Part shown: positions 9,864-21,673 of the stretch, one piece after another | Layout of the letters: every line of letters starts with the position of its first letter | How positions within the stretch are numbered: the stretch's first letter is position 1 | Origin: Ophiura sarsii | Taxonomy: Eukaryota; Echinodermata; Ophiuroidea; Amphilepidida; Ophiuridae | Direction: 5' to 3' | Assembly (NCBI GenBank): GCA_035610835.1 | Contig: CM069455.1 | Span: forward strand, 45,586,074 to 45,650,073 | Length of the DNA stretch: 64,000 bases | Translations under genes and position numbers: made by a program | Notes under the pieces: model-generated | What the model was told of the DNA's origin: nothing | What the model saw: the letters and a program-made list of their open reading frames with translations, nothing else | The model's database searches: none

Positions 9864-10987
9864 CACAATGAAAACTTAAACTAGTCAGGCACCGGCTGGA
9901 CTAACTTTAAACTAGTCGAGCAGGCTAGTCAAGCCTGCTGGACTAGCTTAAACTAGTCAAGCAGGCTAGTCAAGCAGGCTAGTCAAGCAGGCTGGATAGG
10001 TTATGGCCGACTTGACTAGCTGAAGGTTAGTCCGGCTCAGCCTGACTAGCTTGATTTGTTCTGCTGGACTAGTCTGTGGCTGGACTAGCTTATGTTAGTC
10101 AAGCTGGAGCATTGCTGGACTAGCTTTACGTTAGTCGCTCGATGTGAGTCCGTCCTAAGCTGGACTAGTTTAGGCTAGTCGCATTGCTGTACTAGCTTAA
10201 CGTTAGTCAAGGCACTGAGATGCAATTTAATGTTCTTTATATCACCTTAAATGTTTATATAATACAGGTGGACTTACCCCACTGAATTATTTAAATCTTC
10301 TTCATGCTGACTATATACTCTCTAAATGTAAAAGTGAGAACAAAAATACTCTAACACAGGAGTGAAATTATTTTCACTCTAAAAGAGTGGGAAATCACTC
10401 TATAGAGAGTGATTCATCCAATTCTCATGTCACAAATGTAAACAAGAATAAATGAATTATTCACTCCGATTCATAGATTGATATTCTCTGTCCATCGCAA
10501 AATTGCATTTATCGGGAAAAAACACCTCTGATATCATATTCTGCTAGCATTACATACAACCATTGCTACGAGGTAACGGTCAAAGAATAAAAGCTAGTCG
10601 AGCGACTTACGTATTTTTTTTATTTTTAAACCTACGTAAAGCTAGGCTGAAGCTAGTCAAGATGGACACCATCTGGACGAGCGAGTAGCCTAAACTAGTC
10701 CAGCTTAGGACGGACTAACATCAAGCTAGTTACTAAAGTAAAGCTAGTCCAGTAATGCTGGACTAGGCTAAAGCTAGTCAAGATAGGCACCATCTGGACT
10801 TACTTAAAGCTAGTCGAGCGAATAGCCTAAACTAGTCCAGCTTATGACAGACTAAGATCAAGCAAGCTAACGTAAATCTAGTCCAGCATTTAGTCCAGCA
10901 ATGCTGGACTAGGCTAAAGCTAGTCAAGATGTGCACCGTCTGGACTAGCTTTAAGTTAGTCAGGCTGACCAGTTTAGGTTTTCAGTG
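9864..10987. mobile_element. 1.1-kb fold-back element, GACTAGTC/CTGGACTAGC word
   Basis: The ends are inverted: CACAATGAAAACTTAAACTA on the left and the complement of CACTGAAAACCTAAACTGGT on the right. Both arms (9885-10220, 10585-10975) are packed with CTAGTCxAGC and GCTGGACTAG. The centre (10310-10430) has its own ACTCT/AGAGT palindromes, suggesting a nested smaller element. Non-coding. It lies in the intron between LRR exons 3 and 4. Confidence 0.8.
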
Positions 10988-12769
10988 CATATGAATGAAT
11001 TTGCACAAAATGCATTGAATCAATTAATCAATTACTAATTACTAATTATTTAATTAATACCGTTCATGGATTTTGTCCATATTATTTTAAGTATTCTTTT
11101 TCAATACATTACAATCAAAGGAGGCGTGAAAAGAGTGTAGAAAATATAAAATCGAGGAAAATGAATAAGAGAACAGGGAAATAAAAAAGATGGGAATAGC
11201 GGTCAACAAAGGTGTACGGTATGTTCCAATCACTTTGTTTTATTGCACATCAACATATTTTGATCTCAGAAGAAACCCCATATTTTTCTCAATGTTTGAC
11301 GCAAGATGTTCCATTTAGACGTTATACGCCATATTGCAGTGAATTAACCACTCGGCCAGTCTGTGTACTTCTCAATGGGCACATTTTATGTCACCTTGTG
11401 TTTCTAAAATAAGAACCATTGGATTTATGTAACTCAAACTCAAATGACTATTTTAAGGATGACCTTTCATGTAGAATATAAAACATCAAGTTGAAAATCG
11501 GAACGCTTACCTTTAATACTATCCCTATTTGTAAAAGTGTGTTTCATTAGATGGATAAGCACTTATAACACGCACTGCAAAACTAGTACATGACTCATAC
11601 GTATAAGTGACTTATACGTAAGACTTATCCAATACAGGGTGTATCCGAATGACCTATACCGTGTTTCTAAAATACATAAAAAATACAAAATAATTACCCC
11701 TTAAGGAAGACACTACCTTAATCTTCCCCAGAGAGAGTGTGAATTGGGTAACCTGCATGGGCGACTACGTTTGAAATCTACACTCTGTGTGGAATATACA
11801 GGTAATGTGGATTTCAAATGGTATAGCCCGTTAAGATTTATTTTTATTATCAATTACAGGTTTCTTTTTAATGTCCCCTTGAAATCTGTTGATAAATGAG
11901 CGTTTGCAGGAGTTTTCAACCTGGATACACTGTAAGACAATACTATTTACTTTCTTCTTTCTTCTTTTATTTAGTAGCCTTGATAAAATGATTCAATAAA
12001 AAAAAAACCAGCCTAAAGATTTAAAGGAATACCGTTCTATGCGTTATATGGTAGGAAAATAATTATCTAATGCAGGCTTTCTCAACTAGATTTACTGATG
12101 CGCCACATTTTAGTAACCAACTTGTTGAAGCTCCACTTGGGTCATATTTTTTTAGAATTTACAATGGCAAAATTCCCTTTATAACATTAATTTCAAAATA
12201 TTTTAACATATATGTAGGCAGCATAATAACTAGTATTACTCTTTTGAGGGCACATGCGCGCGCAGAGCGAGAAAAATTGCTGTATTTATACATCTGACCG
12301 TCATAGGCCTATGAAATCTGGCTATATCATGATATGTTTTTTTGTTTAAACAAATTTTAACCGCTCTCGCGCCACTTAGGATGCCTTGATGCGCCACAAG
12401 TGGCGCGTGCGCCACCATTTGAGAATGCCTGATCTAATGTATATTGACCATTTTAATGGAACACAGAACTATAATGTGCAATTAAACGATATCACGCAGG
12501 AATTCAATGCATAAATCGATAATATTAATACATGAAACAGAGATCCGGACATCTCGTAATAAGTCTTTCGTCATAGCTTTAATCAATATGGCGACGTCCG
12601 TACATGTGATTGTTTTACTTTCTAAAGCCGAATTTGTCTTTATGCGGTACTTTTAAAAACTTTAACCTACATAAGTGGTCTGTATAATAATAATGCTGCA
12701 TATCTGAGTGCTAGAGTTCCATGGCACAGATTTCCGTTTAGCTAATAAATCATTTGTGTATTTGAACAG
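10988..12769. other. Intron remainder before LRR exon 4
   Basis: AT-rich, no coding support. Near 11573 CACTGCAAAACTAGTACATG is followed by ACTTATACGTAAG palindromes, which looks like one end of another word-type element. ACAGGGTGTATCC near 11635 resembles a DNA-transposon terminus. Confidence 0.4.
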
Positions 12770-12853
12770 AATTCTGGCCAGAACGGACACATCGAACGCG
12801 GATATAGCAGTAGAGACAGGTGCATTTAACGAAATCAGTCAACTTAAAAACCT
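12770..12853 (+). CDS. LGR-type receptor, exon: LRR 4 (long variant)
   Basis: 84-nt exon, phase 2-2, acceptor gaacag and donor gtaagt. It reads LILARTDTSNADIAVETGAFNEISQLKNL. The LRR tail (GAFNEISQLKNL) is clear, but the repeat has 28 residues instead of 24 and lacks the LxLxxN turn, so it is a divergent repeat. Its phase-2 donor joins in frame to the 7TM exon (ct|g = Leu, then FCDD). That join would skip the usual last-LRR/IYF segment of the hinge, so an exon may be missing between them. Confidence 0.78.
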
Positions 12854-12929
12854 GTAAGTAAACGATTAAGATATCTTTTTGTTAGCCTCGTCCCGATAAT
12901 GTTATCAAGATTCTATGAAGAAGCTCCAT

Positions 12930-13500
12930 CTACACCTAACAAGTGATTTGATGTTGACTAATCCAAAAACGATAATAGGTACTGAAAATCTGAGATATAC
13001 ACTTAATGAGTAAACTTCTTCTTCGTCGTTTGGTACCTCATTCATAAAAATCGAGTGGATAGTTTTGAAGTTATGATTGTTTCAATGACCATAACTACCA
13101 ACAAGATTGTTGCACTAAAATTGGGTTTCTATAGGATATCATTGCTTATAGTACGTGTGATTACGCAGTGAAAATATGTGTGTATAGACTCCGTCGATGC
13201 CTGTTACCCATTCATCCAGATACCTGACTGGTTCAGATAGCACACAGTGGACAATACAAATCAATGATATCCCATAGGAAACCAATTCTAGTGTAACTTT
13301 TTTTGTCGTTAGTCGTGGTCATTGAAACAATCATAACTTCAAATCTATCCACTCGATTTTTATAAACGAGATATCAAACTTCGAAAAAGAAAATTGCCCA
13401 TTAAATATCTCAGATTTGTGGTACCGATTATTGACTTTGGATTAGCCAACATCAAAACACCTGGTCAGGGACCTTTTGTGTTAGGTGTATTTGAATCACT
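12930..13500. mobile_element. Fold-back MITE with ~220-bp arms
   Basis: About 12930-13150 is the diverged reverse complement of about 13260-13500. Landmarks are CTACACCTAACA near the left end, TTAGGTGTATTTG near the right, and ATCGAGTGGATAG against CTATCCACTCGAT within the arms. Non-coding, intronic. Confidence 0.75.
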
Positions 13501-13635
13501 TACGACGTATGTGCGACGTCACGCAGCCCTTTACGATCACGCTTCTTAGAGAGACACGTCGTTCATATGGGAAAATTCCACAGATTTATAAAGTAGATTC
13601 AGTACGTCATTTATTGCCCTATCTCTTTACGCGTG

Positions 13636-13860
13636 AATGGGCGCCATTTTGAATTTCCACCATGGGGAGAAATTTGGAGGTATGTCGGAACTAAATGGAA
13701 GACTGCCGCGTACGCGTACTGGAGCCATATCTCTCTCCGCATTGGCAGGTTTGAAATACGCGGAAAGAGCAACGCTTTCCGGAAGCTCATGCGCATTTTC
13801 CGAAAATTACCGACATACCTCCAAATTCGTCCCCATGGTGGAAATAAAATGGCGGCGGCG
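13636..13860. repeat. Inverted repeat with ~48-bp arms
   Basis: The left arm (about 13637-13686, CGCCATTTTGAATTTCCACC...) is the complement of the right arm (about 13811-13858, ...GGTGGAAATAAAATGGCG). Overlapping open frames here are fortuitous. Intronic MITE remnant. Confidence 0.7.
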
Positions 13861-14757
13861 TACTGGATCTCCTTTTTAAATCATTCTATGGTAAATTCAG
13901 GCCCGTGCCACTACACGCTTGCTTGTGCTTGCGACGCGTGTGAGCTGTCAATCATCAGCGTTGCCAAGAATAGCGCCACTCCGGTTGCTATGTTTGTCAC
14001 GACCCGAGTTAGCTCGGACTTTATAATTAAACAATTCACTGTAATACCCAGACTTTGTAAACAACAATTTAATATAAATAAAACATAAATCATGAATAAA
14101 CAACGCAACACATTTCACGCGCTCAGTGATCACTGATTTAGTTGGCTAAGTGCACTTATCGTTTGTATAATGTTCCGCCAGAAGTTCCGTTGTCGCGGGC
14201 TCGAGAGTCTTTTCGAAGGTCTTCAATATCTTGGGCAACACACAGAAGTCACTTCCTCAGCATCGATGTTCCGCACTGGACCGGAAGTTCACAAGTCTGC
14301 CATAGTATCGTATCTCTTATTAATGTTCTCCGGTTCTCATTCAACAGGAATGATCTCGACTGATTATTGTCCTGTCATAGACAACGGACGATCCTCGTAA
14401 TGCCGTATCTTTATTTATGTTCTCCGGCCTCATCCAACAGGGATGGGCTATAATTATAGTCTAGCCAAAGATACCAGAAGATTCACGCAGAATCGTCTCT
14501 TTCTTTTGAGTTTTCCGGCCTGGCCTTCTTGGCCTTCAGCAGGGCATCCGCCCTTCCGTCCCGTTTTCCAGCGTCCTATCTTCTGCCTTTTCTGTTTGTT
14601 TTGTTTTGCTCTCTCCCGCGTGGTTCCGTCGCCACGACGCCAGCGTATTGTCGCATTGCGTATAGTGTTGCGTATTGTCGCATTGCGTATAGTGTTGCGT
14701 ATTATAGCCTTGAACCCTGACAATGTTAAGAGTCACATCGCGCGTATGTAATACGCC
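13861..14757. other. Intron stretch with short tandem repeats
   Basis: No coding support. GTTCTCCGG...CAACAGGxATG occurs twice (about 14324 and 14424). A 27-bp unit (GCGTATTGTCGCATTGCGTA...) is repeated in tandem from 14643 to about 14705. Confidence 0.5.
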
Positions 14758-15267
14758 CATATCGTCAGCCTGCTTCGATAATTGCCTAACTCATTTTTTC
14801 TAGTTCTTAGAAAACAACAAAAGTATAAAACCTGTTACCTTTGTACCTGTTACTCATTTTGCATTATTGATAGATGGATATTCATTATGTGGAATGATGC
14901 TTGTATTGTTGATGTGACTTGGATTAGTGCATCCATGCACGCCAATTGATGATTGGCGTGCATGGATGCACTAATCCAAGTCATAGAAACGGATAACACA
15001 GCCATACAATAATTTGATTAATTCCATGGATTTGTCAATGCAAATTCAATAATGCAAAACGAGTAACATGTTAGAGTGGTTTGGTGGCCTTTTTGCAACA
15101 AATCTCTTCATTTATCAACACTTTTGATTGGTCAATGACTTAGGTATTATAACAGCATGTGCATAATGTAATGAAGTCACGATTTATGCAAAAAAACTAA
15201 ATTTTGAGTTTTAAAAGTATACATAGGAAAGTGAGTTAGGCAATTATCGAAGCAGGCTGACGATATG
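14758..15267. mobile_element. 510-bp MITE with identical 36-bp terminal inverted repeats
   Basis: 14758-14793 and 15232-15267 are exact reverse complements by eye (ends CATATCGTCAGCCTGCTTCG...). Inside is a perfect 32-bp-arm hairpin (14915-14946 / 14952-14983, 5-nt loop). Identical ends suggest recent activity. The phrase TTTTTGCAACAAATCTCTTC also resembles part of the 2975-5014 element. The right end is ~206 bp before the 7TM exon. Confidence 0.85.
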
Positions 15268-15473
15268 TAAAGCTCTTGTTTTGCGCTTAAAATTTCCTCG
15301 TCCATTCACTATTATATTTCCTGGTGAATTGTTGCTACATTTCGTCGCTGTTCTGACATACCGGCACATCACTATACTTAATTCTGTTGTGATGTGTTGG
15401 TATGTCAGAACAGCGACGATTTGTATGGTGCTATCTACATAATTGTTTTGTTGGTTGTTTTTTCTCTTGGTAG

Positions 15474-16614
15474 GTTCTGTGATGACCACGCTATGTGCTG
15501 CTATTTTACGCAACTGGACAAATGTACAACACTCGAGCCTGTGCCTCCTTTGTTTAACTGTGGAAGTCTTATGCAAAATGATCTGCTTCGAGTGTCGATG
15601 TGGATTCTAGGAATAAGTGCTTTAATAGGCAACATATTTGTACTTATATTACGAATAAGTGAGCGTTCAAAAACAACAACACAGTATAAGCAACGCCTGT
15701 TCATTGGAAGTTTAGCCTTGTCAGATTGCTTAATGGGAGTGTATATGATTATATTAGCCTCTGCCGATTTATACTACGGTGACGAATATTTCACCATGTC
15801 CGAAGAGTGGCGTACCGGATTGATTTGCAAAGTTGCTGGATTTCTCGGACTTTTATCGAGTGAGGCATCCGTTTTCTTCGTGTTTCTAATTACCGTTGAC
15901 CGTTTCATTTGTATCGTGTTTCCATTCAGTGACATACATTTGCAGAAGACCTCATCAAGGATAAGTGTAGTCATTCTGTGGATCGTATCATTCGCTGTTG
16001 CGTTAGTGCCGATTTTACTAGCTGGTCCCGAGTCTGATTTCTATGATTTATCCGATGTTTGTATCGGTTTGCCCCTGATAACAAGACCCTCTAGTTTTAC
16101 TTTTCAAGCTAGCGGTGTAAACAACCGTGTGACCTTTGATTTGCCGGTTGCCAGTGATTCCAAACCAGCTTGGTACTTCTCCATCGGTCTCTTTCTGGTG
16201 TTAAATCTATTTTGTTTTGCCGTGATATTATTGTGTTATATCGCCATATTTGTTACTGTTCAGATATCCCGAAAACGTGTAGGTCGGCAGCAAGAGGATA
16301 ATGCCGATATAAAACTGGCGATTAAAATGGGCGCTGTCGTTGGCACTGACTTTCTTTGTTGGTTCCCTGTGATCATGATGGGAATTTTGTCCCAAACTGG
16401 ACTGGTAGTTATTCCGTTAGATGCCTATGTTTGGTCGGTCGTGTTCATTCTCCCGGTAAATTCCTCTCTGAATCCGTATCTGTATACTTTAGCCTCTTTG
16501 ATAACTGACAGGCAAGACGCCTCTAAGCCGCAGAGTACTGAGAAATATAGTCTTTCGACGAAGGTTATGAGTCTCGCTGATGACAACGATAAATCCGAAA
16601 ACAGGTCACCATAA
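15474..16614 (+). CDS. LGR-type receptor, terminal exon: hinge and seven-transmembrane domain
   Basis: Terminal exon encoding 379 complete residues after the split codon, stop TAA at 16612-16614. The acceptor is a T-rich tract with ggtag at 15473; the open frame upstream to 15394 is the polypyrimidine tract. The hinge (1-38) has several cysteines and ends CGSLMQNDLLRV. TM1 ~39-61 (GN), TM2 ~76-98 (LALSDCLMGVY, an LGR/RXFP hallmark), TM3 ~116-143 ending DRF, TM4 ~163-183, a long second extracellular loop with Cys, TM5 ~233-261, TM6 ~282-306 (TDFLCWFP), TM7 ~318-341 (FILPVNSSLNPYLYTL). The LMGVY and LPVNSxLNPxLYTL strings place it in the relaxin-receptor/GRL101 (type C LGR) group of rhodopsin-like GPCRs in the plasma membrane. 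The ligand cannot be deduced. The C-tail is short (~38 residues, ending NRSP). It looks intact. Confidence 0.93.
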
Positions 16615-17589
16615 ACATGATTCTCACGGTCGGGCAGACGTTACACAACCTTGCAAAGGGGGAAATCGCACTAAGAAAACAAGTGTACGCATGTGCAGAA
16701 GGGTGTTTCCGTAAGGTGACACACTTTTATCTGACATAGTTTTTATGTGATTATTAGGTGATGAAATTAGTTTGAAAATATATGGTGTTATTAAAGATAT
16801 TTTCGAGGCACCAATTGTTTTAAAACCAGTAATTTATCTCTCCTTGCAATTATTTTCGCGCGAATGATAGCTCAGTAATTGGTAATTAAGTATCGCCCAA
16901 GTCTATAACCAAGGCTCATTGCACTCATCAGGCTGTTGATTATGTACACAAGCGCAGTGTCAGGTGCATCTCTGTGCTTGCTCCGTTGAATCGCGGTTGA
17001 TCATAAAAAAAACTATTTTTTCTCGTTTTTCTGGTCGCGCATACTTACACTCTGGTATACTGAGTGATCCCCCGGGGCATATTCATTCATTTATATATTT
17101 ATTACTGCCCTATTTATTTAATTTTAAACAGGCCGCCTTTTTGAAATTTTCAGCCAATGTGGAATTTGGTGTAAGATGTTAACATATAGTGAAAGACCAA
17201 ACACCTGGCTTTCAGATGTTGCTTATTTCATCTGATTCGGATTTGTCAATCCTGAGATATGGACAATTAACTAGAGCTACCCAGAATCGACGTTGTGCCA
17301 CTTTACAGTTTAAAAGGGTTACTCCTAAGATACAACTTCCACTTGTACGATTGCCCTTCACCAGTGTTATGCAAAATAACATTTTTGTATTGAGATTAAA
17401 TAGGTTTAAATAATAAAATGAGTGCCTGTGTATCCAAGCAGAACTGAATAATAAAGATGTTTGTTACATGATTCGAACCAGTCCTTTTGACGAGGTTTCA
17501 CACAATGTTTATTGGGCCTACTTTTTCAAAACAAAACAAGACAGACGTCTATATGGCTGGGTGCGGCCTCAATTCATTAGAAGAGGGTG
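16615..17589. other. 3' region of the receptor gene; candidate poly(A) signals and a dispersed repeat
   Basis: AATAAA occurs at 17412-17417 and 17450-17455, ~800-840 nt after the stop, the nearest good candidates for the mRNA end. About 17185-17320 (CACCTGGCTTTCAGATGxxG ... ATCGACGTTGTGCCACTTT) is the inverted counterpart of 17855-17960, so a dispersed repeat lies inside the 3' region. Confidence 0.45.
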
Positions 17590-18030
17590 TTCATGGTCTT
17601 AAAATATCATGAAACGAGAGAGTTTGCCATTCATTTCACAAACACTCACGTACCATCTAGGAATACACCTATACAAAGGAGTATTGGAAATACTTGGTAG
17701 ATGGTACAAGCACCAATATGAATAAAGAACATCCTCAGCCTCTTTATAACAATTCTGGTCAAATGCACAACCCAATGTTTCAAGACGAATGATGCCCATG
17801 GATAGACCAATGTTAGTATCGTTTTGACGCTCATAATCATTCTTTTTGTAAAAGTGGCACAACGTCGATTTTGGGTAGCTTTGATAAACTGGGTATATCT
17901 CAGAATTGACAAATCCAAACCAGATCAAATAAACGGCATCTGAAAGCTGAGTGTTTCCCCTTTCCGTGTGTATTACCATATTTCATCAAACTTTAGGACT
18001 TCATGGTCGATGTGCACCTTTTTTTAGGGA
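17590..18030 (-). mobile_element. DNA-transposon fragment with ACAGGGTGTCCCTAAA terminus
   Basis: On the minus strand the sequence starts ATACAGGGTGTCCCTAAAAA (complement of ~18010-18030), a terminus style common in invertebrate DNA transposons. A 126-codon minus-strand frame (17599-17979) runs inside but has no recognisable domain. It shares ~100 bp with 17185-17320 in opposite orientation. The other end is not identified. Confidence 0.45.
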
Positions 18031-18635
18031 CACCCTGTATTGTAAAAAATGTCGACCCAGCCACTTACGATTTTATGGTATCACCTGCACTCATGGTTTC
18101 TCTCCACAGTGTACGTGCCAGAGCCTACGATATTTGTAGATGAAATAAACCTGTACAGTGTACAGTATCAAGGGAATCACTTGATTTCTTTCACACATAA
18201 ATTGGGAGCCACATGGGGTTTATAACTACTTCATCTGATTTCAGGAGTTCATCAAACGGCCTAAAAAAACTGTGTCAGTGTGTCAGATAAAGTATGTCAG
18301 GTTACGGAAACACCCTGTGCAGAACGCGTCACAACGAGCAGTGAATCAGAATTTATTCTGGTAATGTATTGGCAATGGGGGACAGAAAACCCGGATGACC
18401 GACCCAAGAGAATATTTTGTTTTACTGATGATTTGACAAGTAAATAGGCCTATAGGCCTATATATTATGAAGTGCTCATATACATAATAAAAATATGTTT
18501 GCAACAATTGTTAGTATTATCTTAACCCTAACCCTACCATATACCACAAAATACTACGACTGCGCACGTTGGTACCACCCGGCGTAGAAGTTTTACGATG
18601 AAAAAATGGACCCAGCCCATATACCAAGTAGACTT

Positions 18636-18699
18636 GACACCCCTGGTGTAGTGGGGAATCCTAAGCCGCTGGTGCGTAGTTCAAATCCCGGGGGGTGTC
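18636..18699 (+). tRNA. tRNA-like sequence (degenerate, SINE head or pseudogene)
   Basis: A 7-bp outer stem (GACACCC / GGGTGTC) encloses an A-box-like TGGTGTAGTGG and a B-box-like AGTTCAAATCCC. It is only 64 nt long, the T stem does not pair and no good anticodon stem forms, so it is not a functional tRNA gene. It may be a tRNA-derived SINE head. Confidence 0.4.
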
Positions 18700-18840
18700 G
18701 GGGATGTTTTGGGTCACTTTTGAACGTTGAAAAAAATCTGAAAAATAAGTGCGGGGTAGAGTTAGGGTTAAGTTACAGAATATCCATTTCATTCCGTTCT
18801 ACCTTGAGCTGTGTGAATGATAAACAGCGATAGGGTTACT

Positions 18841-19070
18841 CGAATAGAGATTAAAAAGAATGGTATTATCCACCATCACCAATCATAACATCAAGAGCTA
18901 TAGAGCTGTTGTGATAGTTGTTCGAAATCCTGTTTTCTTCACAAATAATCAATAAATTATTATTTAAAATTTAAATCTGAATTGCCTGAATTCTTCCTCA
19001 TATCAACCTTATAGCGCCACCAACAGTTCCAAATAGTTCCAAATCCTACCAGTCCATGGTGTGCCGTTTA
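18841..19070. other. Intergenic, nothing recognised
   Basis: AT-rich, no ORF or repeat identified. Confidence 0.4.
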
Positions 19071-19580
19071 TACGAGGGTCATTCAATAAGTTTTACAACC
19101 TACCTCATAACTTTGCTATTATATACGCCAGCCGTATGAAATATTTCACAAGTGTATATTTATAGTAAATTTGGTCCAAGTACTGGTCATACGTTTCTGG
19201 AGATGCAGTGAAAACCAAACGTCCATTTAGTGCGACGAACACGGATACAAAACAGCCAAATATTTCATAAGTGCTATTCATTTGGCCAATTCTAAGAGAC
19301 AAGACGTACCTATCGGTCAAATAAAACCGTTCTAAATTACAAATATCTCTTGAACAGAATATAAGCAATAACAGTGACTGATTTTTTTTTTGGGGGGGGG
19401 GGGGGGGAAATGCCCTCTAATTAGCCAAAACCAGACCAGGACAGCTATTCATTTTAACCCTACCCTAGAGAACCGCTGCAAAAGTCATGTTTGCTTTTCA
19501 TAAGAACTAAGATATCTTCATTATACTGGACTAAATACAGGGATTTTAAGTCTCTCGAAGAGATAATTCTTTATCACTGA
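19071..19580. mobile_element. Mariner-like element remnant
   Basis: The left end TACGAGGGTCATTCAATAAG matches the terminal style of mariner elements. About 19195-19560 shares diverged sequence with 22395-22640 (CAGTGAAAACCAAAxxTCCA, xxCTGCAAAAGTxxTGTTTG), so it is a dispersed family. No mariner transposase reading frame is detectable. A poly-G run (19392-19407) interrupts it. Confidence 0.5.
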
Positions 19581-20084
19581 CTTCCTATCTTGTGTTTTCT
19601 CAATGTATCAAAAAACAAAGCCCTTTGCACGACAAGCGACCACCACGATTGAATTGTAATTAAAACATCAGGCAATTCAGACAAATAAAAGCGACTTATT
19701 CAAAAGAGTATTTAGCTTTTATTTTGAAATCTTGTTCACAGCTAATCATCATTCATTTCTCAACTGTACAGTTTGCATTTATTAGTTTCTTCAAACGATT
19801 ATCATGTCAAAATTCATCAAACTAATCTGATATGCTGGGACTTGGTCTCAAATGGCTCAAAAAGGATTGAGAATAAAGCTGATGACGCCTCAACTTTGCG
19901 ATCATGTAGAATTAACCGCCATCAAAATCCCAAAGGTTTTTTTCTATCGGTATCTATTAAATGGCAGCCAAACTAAACAAATAAACCAAACAATTGATGT
20001 GATCTTGTTGGCGCACTGATCTAAAGAGCTTAAACAATGTATGCGGTGCTATGACTGACTCACATGCACTGTAATTTGACCTTA
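19581..20084. other. Intergenic, nothing recognised
   Basis: No coding support, RNA or clear repeat. Confidence 0.4.
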
Positions 20085-20530
20085 AAGGGGCGTGTACATC
20101 TCAAGTGTTTGTCCTGGACAAAAGTCACATGACTCCCTATGTATCTGAGTCTCCGTGTTTCCAAGTAATAATACCCATGGTGCAATAGATTCGCCGCGAA
20201 TTTTAATCGATCAAACGTAATGGTGAAATTTATTTACGAACGAAATAGGTGTCTAGAATCGTTTTTAAAAATAGTGTTATGCATTATAATGAAATCAGAA
20301 TTACAATCTCCTTCAGCATAAAATCAACTTTTGGGCGATAACCCATGTTAAAAATGCACACCAATCGAAATATAAAGCATTTTAGCCTCCGATTTAAGAG
20401 ATATTTGTATTTTGAACTCTATGTAATGCTTTTCTTCATAACGTGTATGTATAGCCTTCATTAGCTCAATCGTCAAAGCGCCGGCTTTACAATCATGAGG
20501 TCAGTGGTTCGAGTCCAGGGGATGGGGTTT
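20085..20530 (+). repeat. Dispersed repeat carrying a tRNA-like segment, copy 1
   Basis: It begins TTAAAGGGGCGTGTACATCT and CAAGTGTTTGTCCTGGACAA. The next ~320 bp match, diverged and in opposite orientation, 26985-27325. Both copies have a tRNA-like segment at the same relative position, downstream of the shared part. Confidence 0.7.
20455..20527 (+). tRNA. tRNA-like sequence (pseudogene), within repeat copy 1
   Basis: A-box-like TTAGCTCAATCG and a strong B box GGTTCGAGTCC are correctly spaced, and the outer stem CCTTCAT/ATGGGG pairs with wobbles. The anticodon loop would read TTTACAA (UAC, Val), but the anticodon stem does not pair. Probably a pseudogene or SINE-like module. Confidence 0.45.
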
Positions 20531-21673
20531 TTCTTTTCTGTTTTTTTTGTTATTACACTGTTTGTTTTTATAAATTGACAGGACTGCTTATCGTTCGCTA
20601 TATTTATTGAATGTTAAATATGATACTTTTTTTCTTTTGCAATTTCACTGCGATAAAGAATGTCTTGTAAATATAATTGTGTTTACTACTCCGTAGGCCT
20701 ACATTGAATGGCCCTAGCTAGTCTATGAACAAGATCTGCAAAGGCCAATTGTTATGTAAATAAGAAGCCAGTCGGCTTATGTCCTTGAATCGATTTTCCT
20801 ATTTCCTACACTACCGATATTTGTAATTTGCTTCACAATTCAGAAAAGAGAGTGGTATCTTCAAAAGTACATTACGCGGTTCACGGCTTTCACGGCCTGA
20901 TTTGGGCGACAGTTTTGGCGTGGATTTGATACCGTGCTGAACTCATCATGCTCATTGCTGCGAAAGCGTAATTATAAAATGCTGGCGTAACGTTTTAATG
21001 GAACTATTTTGAATTCGTGAAAATTATCAGATTTGCCTAAATTGACAATTTTTGCAACCAAGCTTAATTGCTTTAGGATCACGTGAGCATAAAATAAATA
21101 AAATGTTAGACTTGACTTGAGTGTCATATCGACTATAATCTAATTGAACGCAACTATACAGATATAGTGCTCATTATGGTTATTTCGATATAACTAAAAT
21201 AAAATGATACGAGTTGTTCGGAATTTTATTTTATTTAAACCTTGACTGTAAATAAAACAGATACAAGTCACTGCCCGGGTCGATGACCTTTTCGGACCTT
21301 TTATTCACAATTTCATGGTTTCTTCATTATACACATTTTGAACAAATAAAATTATATGCGAGGATAGGCCTATTCGTTTGTGTTAATTTTCCACAAGAAC
21401 AAATGAATTAGATGTTGTCCATATTATTGGTCTAATACACACATCACCTGATAATGTACAATGTACATGTATATCCCGCTGCATATAGTTTGCAATAGTG
21501 AACATTATTTTCATGACGTCAGTTTTCAGCAATGTCAAACATGTCAAAAGTAAAGGTATTTTTCCCCCGTGATTGACTACAGTTCTCTGTTGTCAATTTC
21601 AATGGTACAAAGATCAGGAAAAATTGTAGGTTACGCTATTGTTCCTTTTTTGCCAACTACCTTTTCCATTATA
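20531..21673. other. Intergenic, nothing recognised
   Basis: AT-rich with poly-T tracts; no ORF, RNA or repeat structure that I can support. Confidence 0.4.

Noticed and set aside
13633..14111. Several 60-150-codon frames on both strands
   Set aside because: They lie in an inverted repeat and an intron between receptor exons; no splice or domain support.
18636..18699. Functional tRNA gene
   Set aside because: The outer stem and box-like motifs are present, but the T and anticodon stems fail; kept only as tRNA-like.
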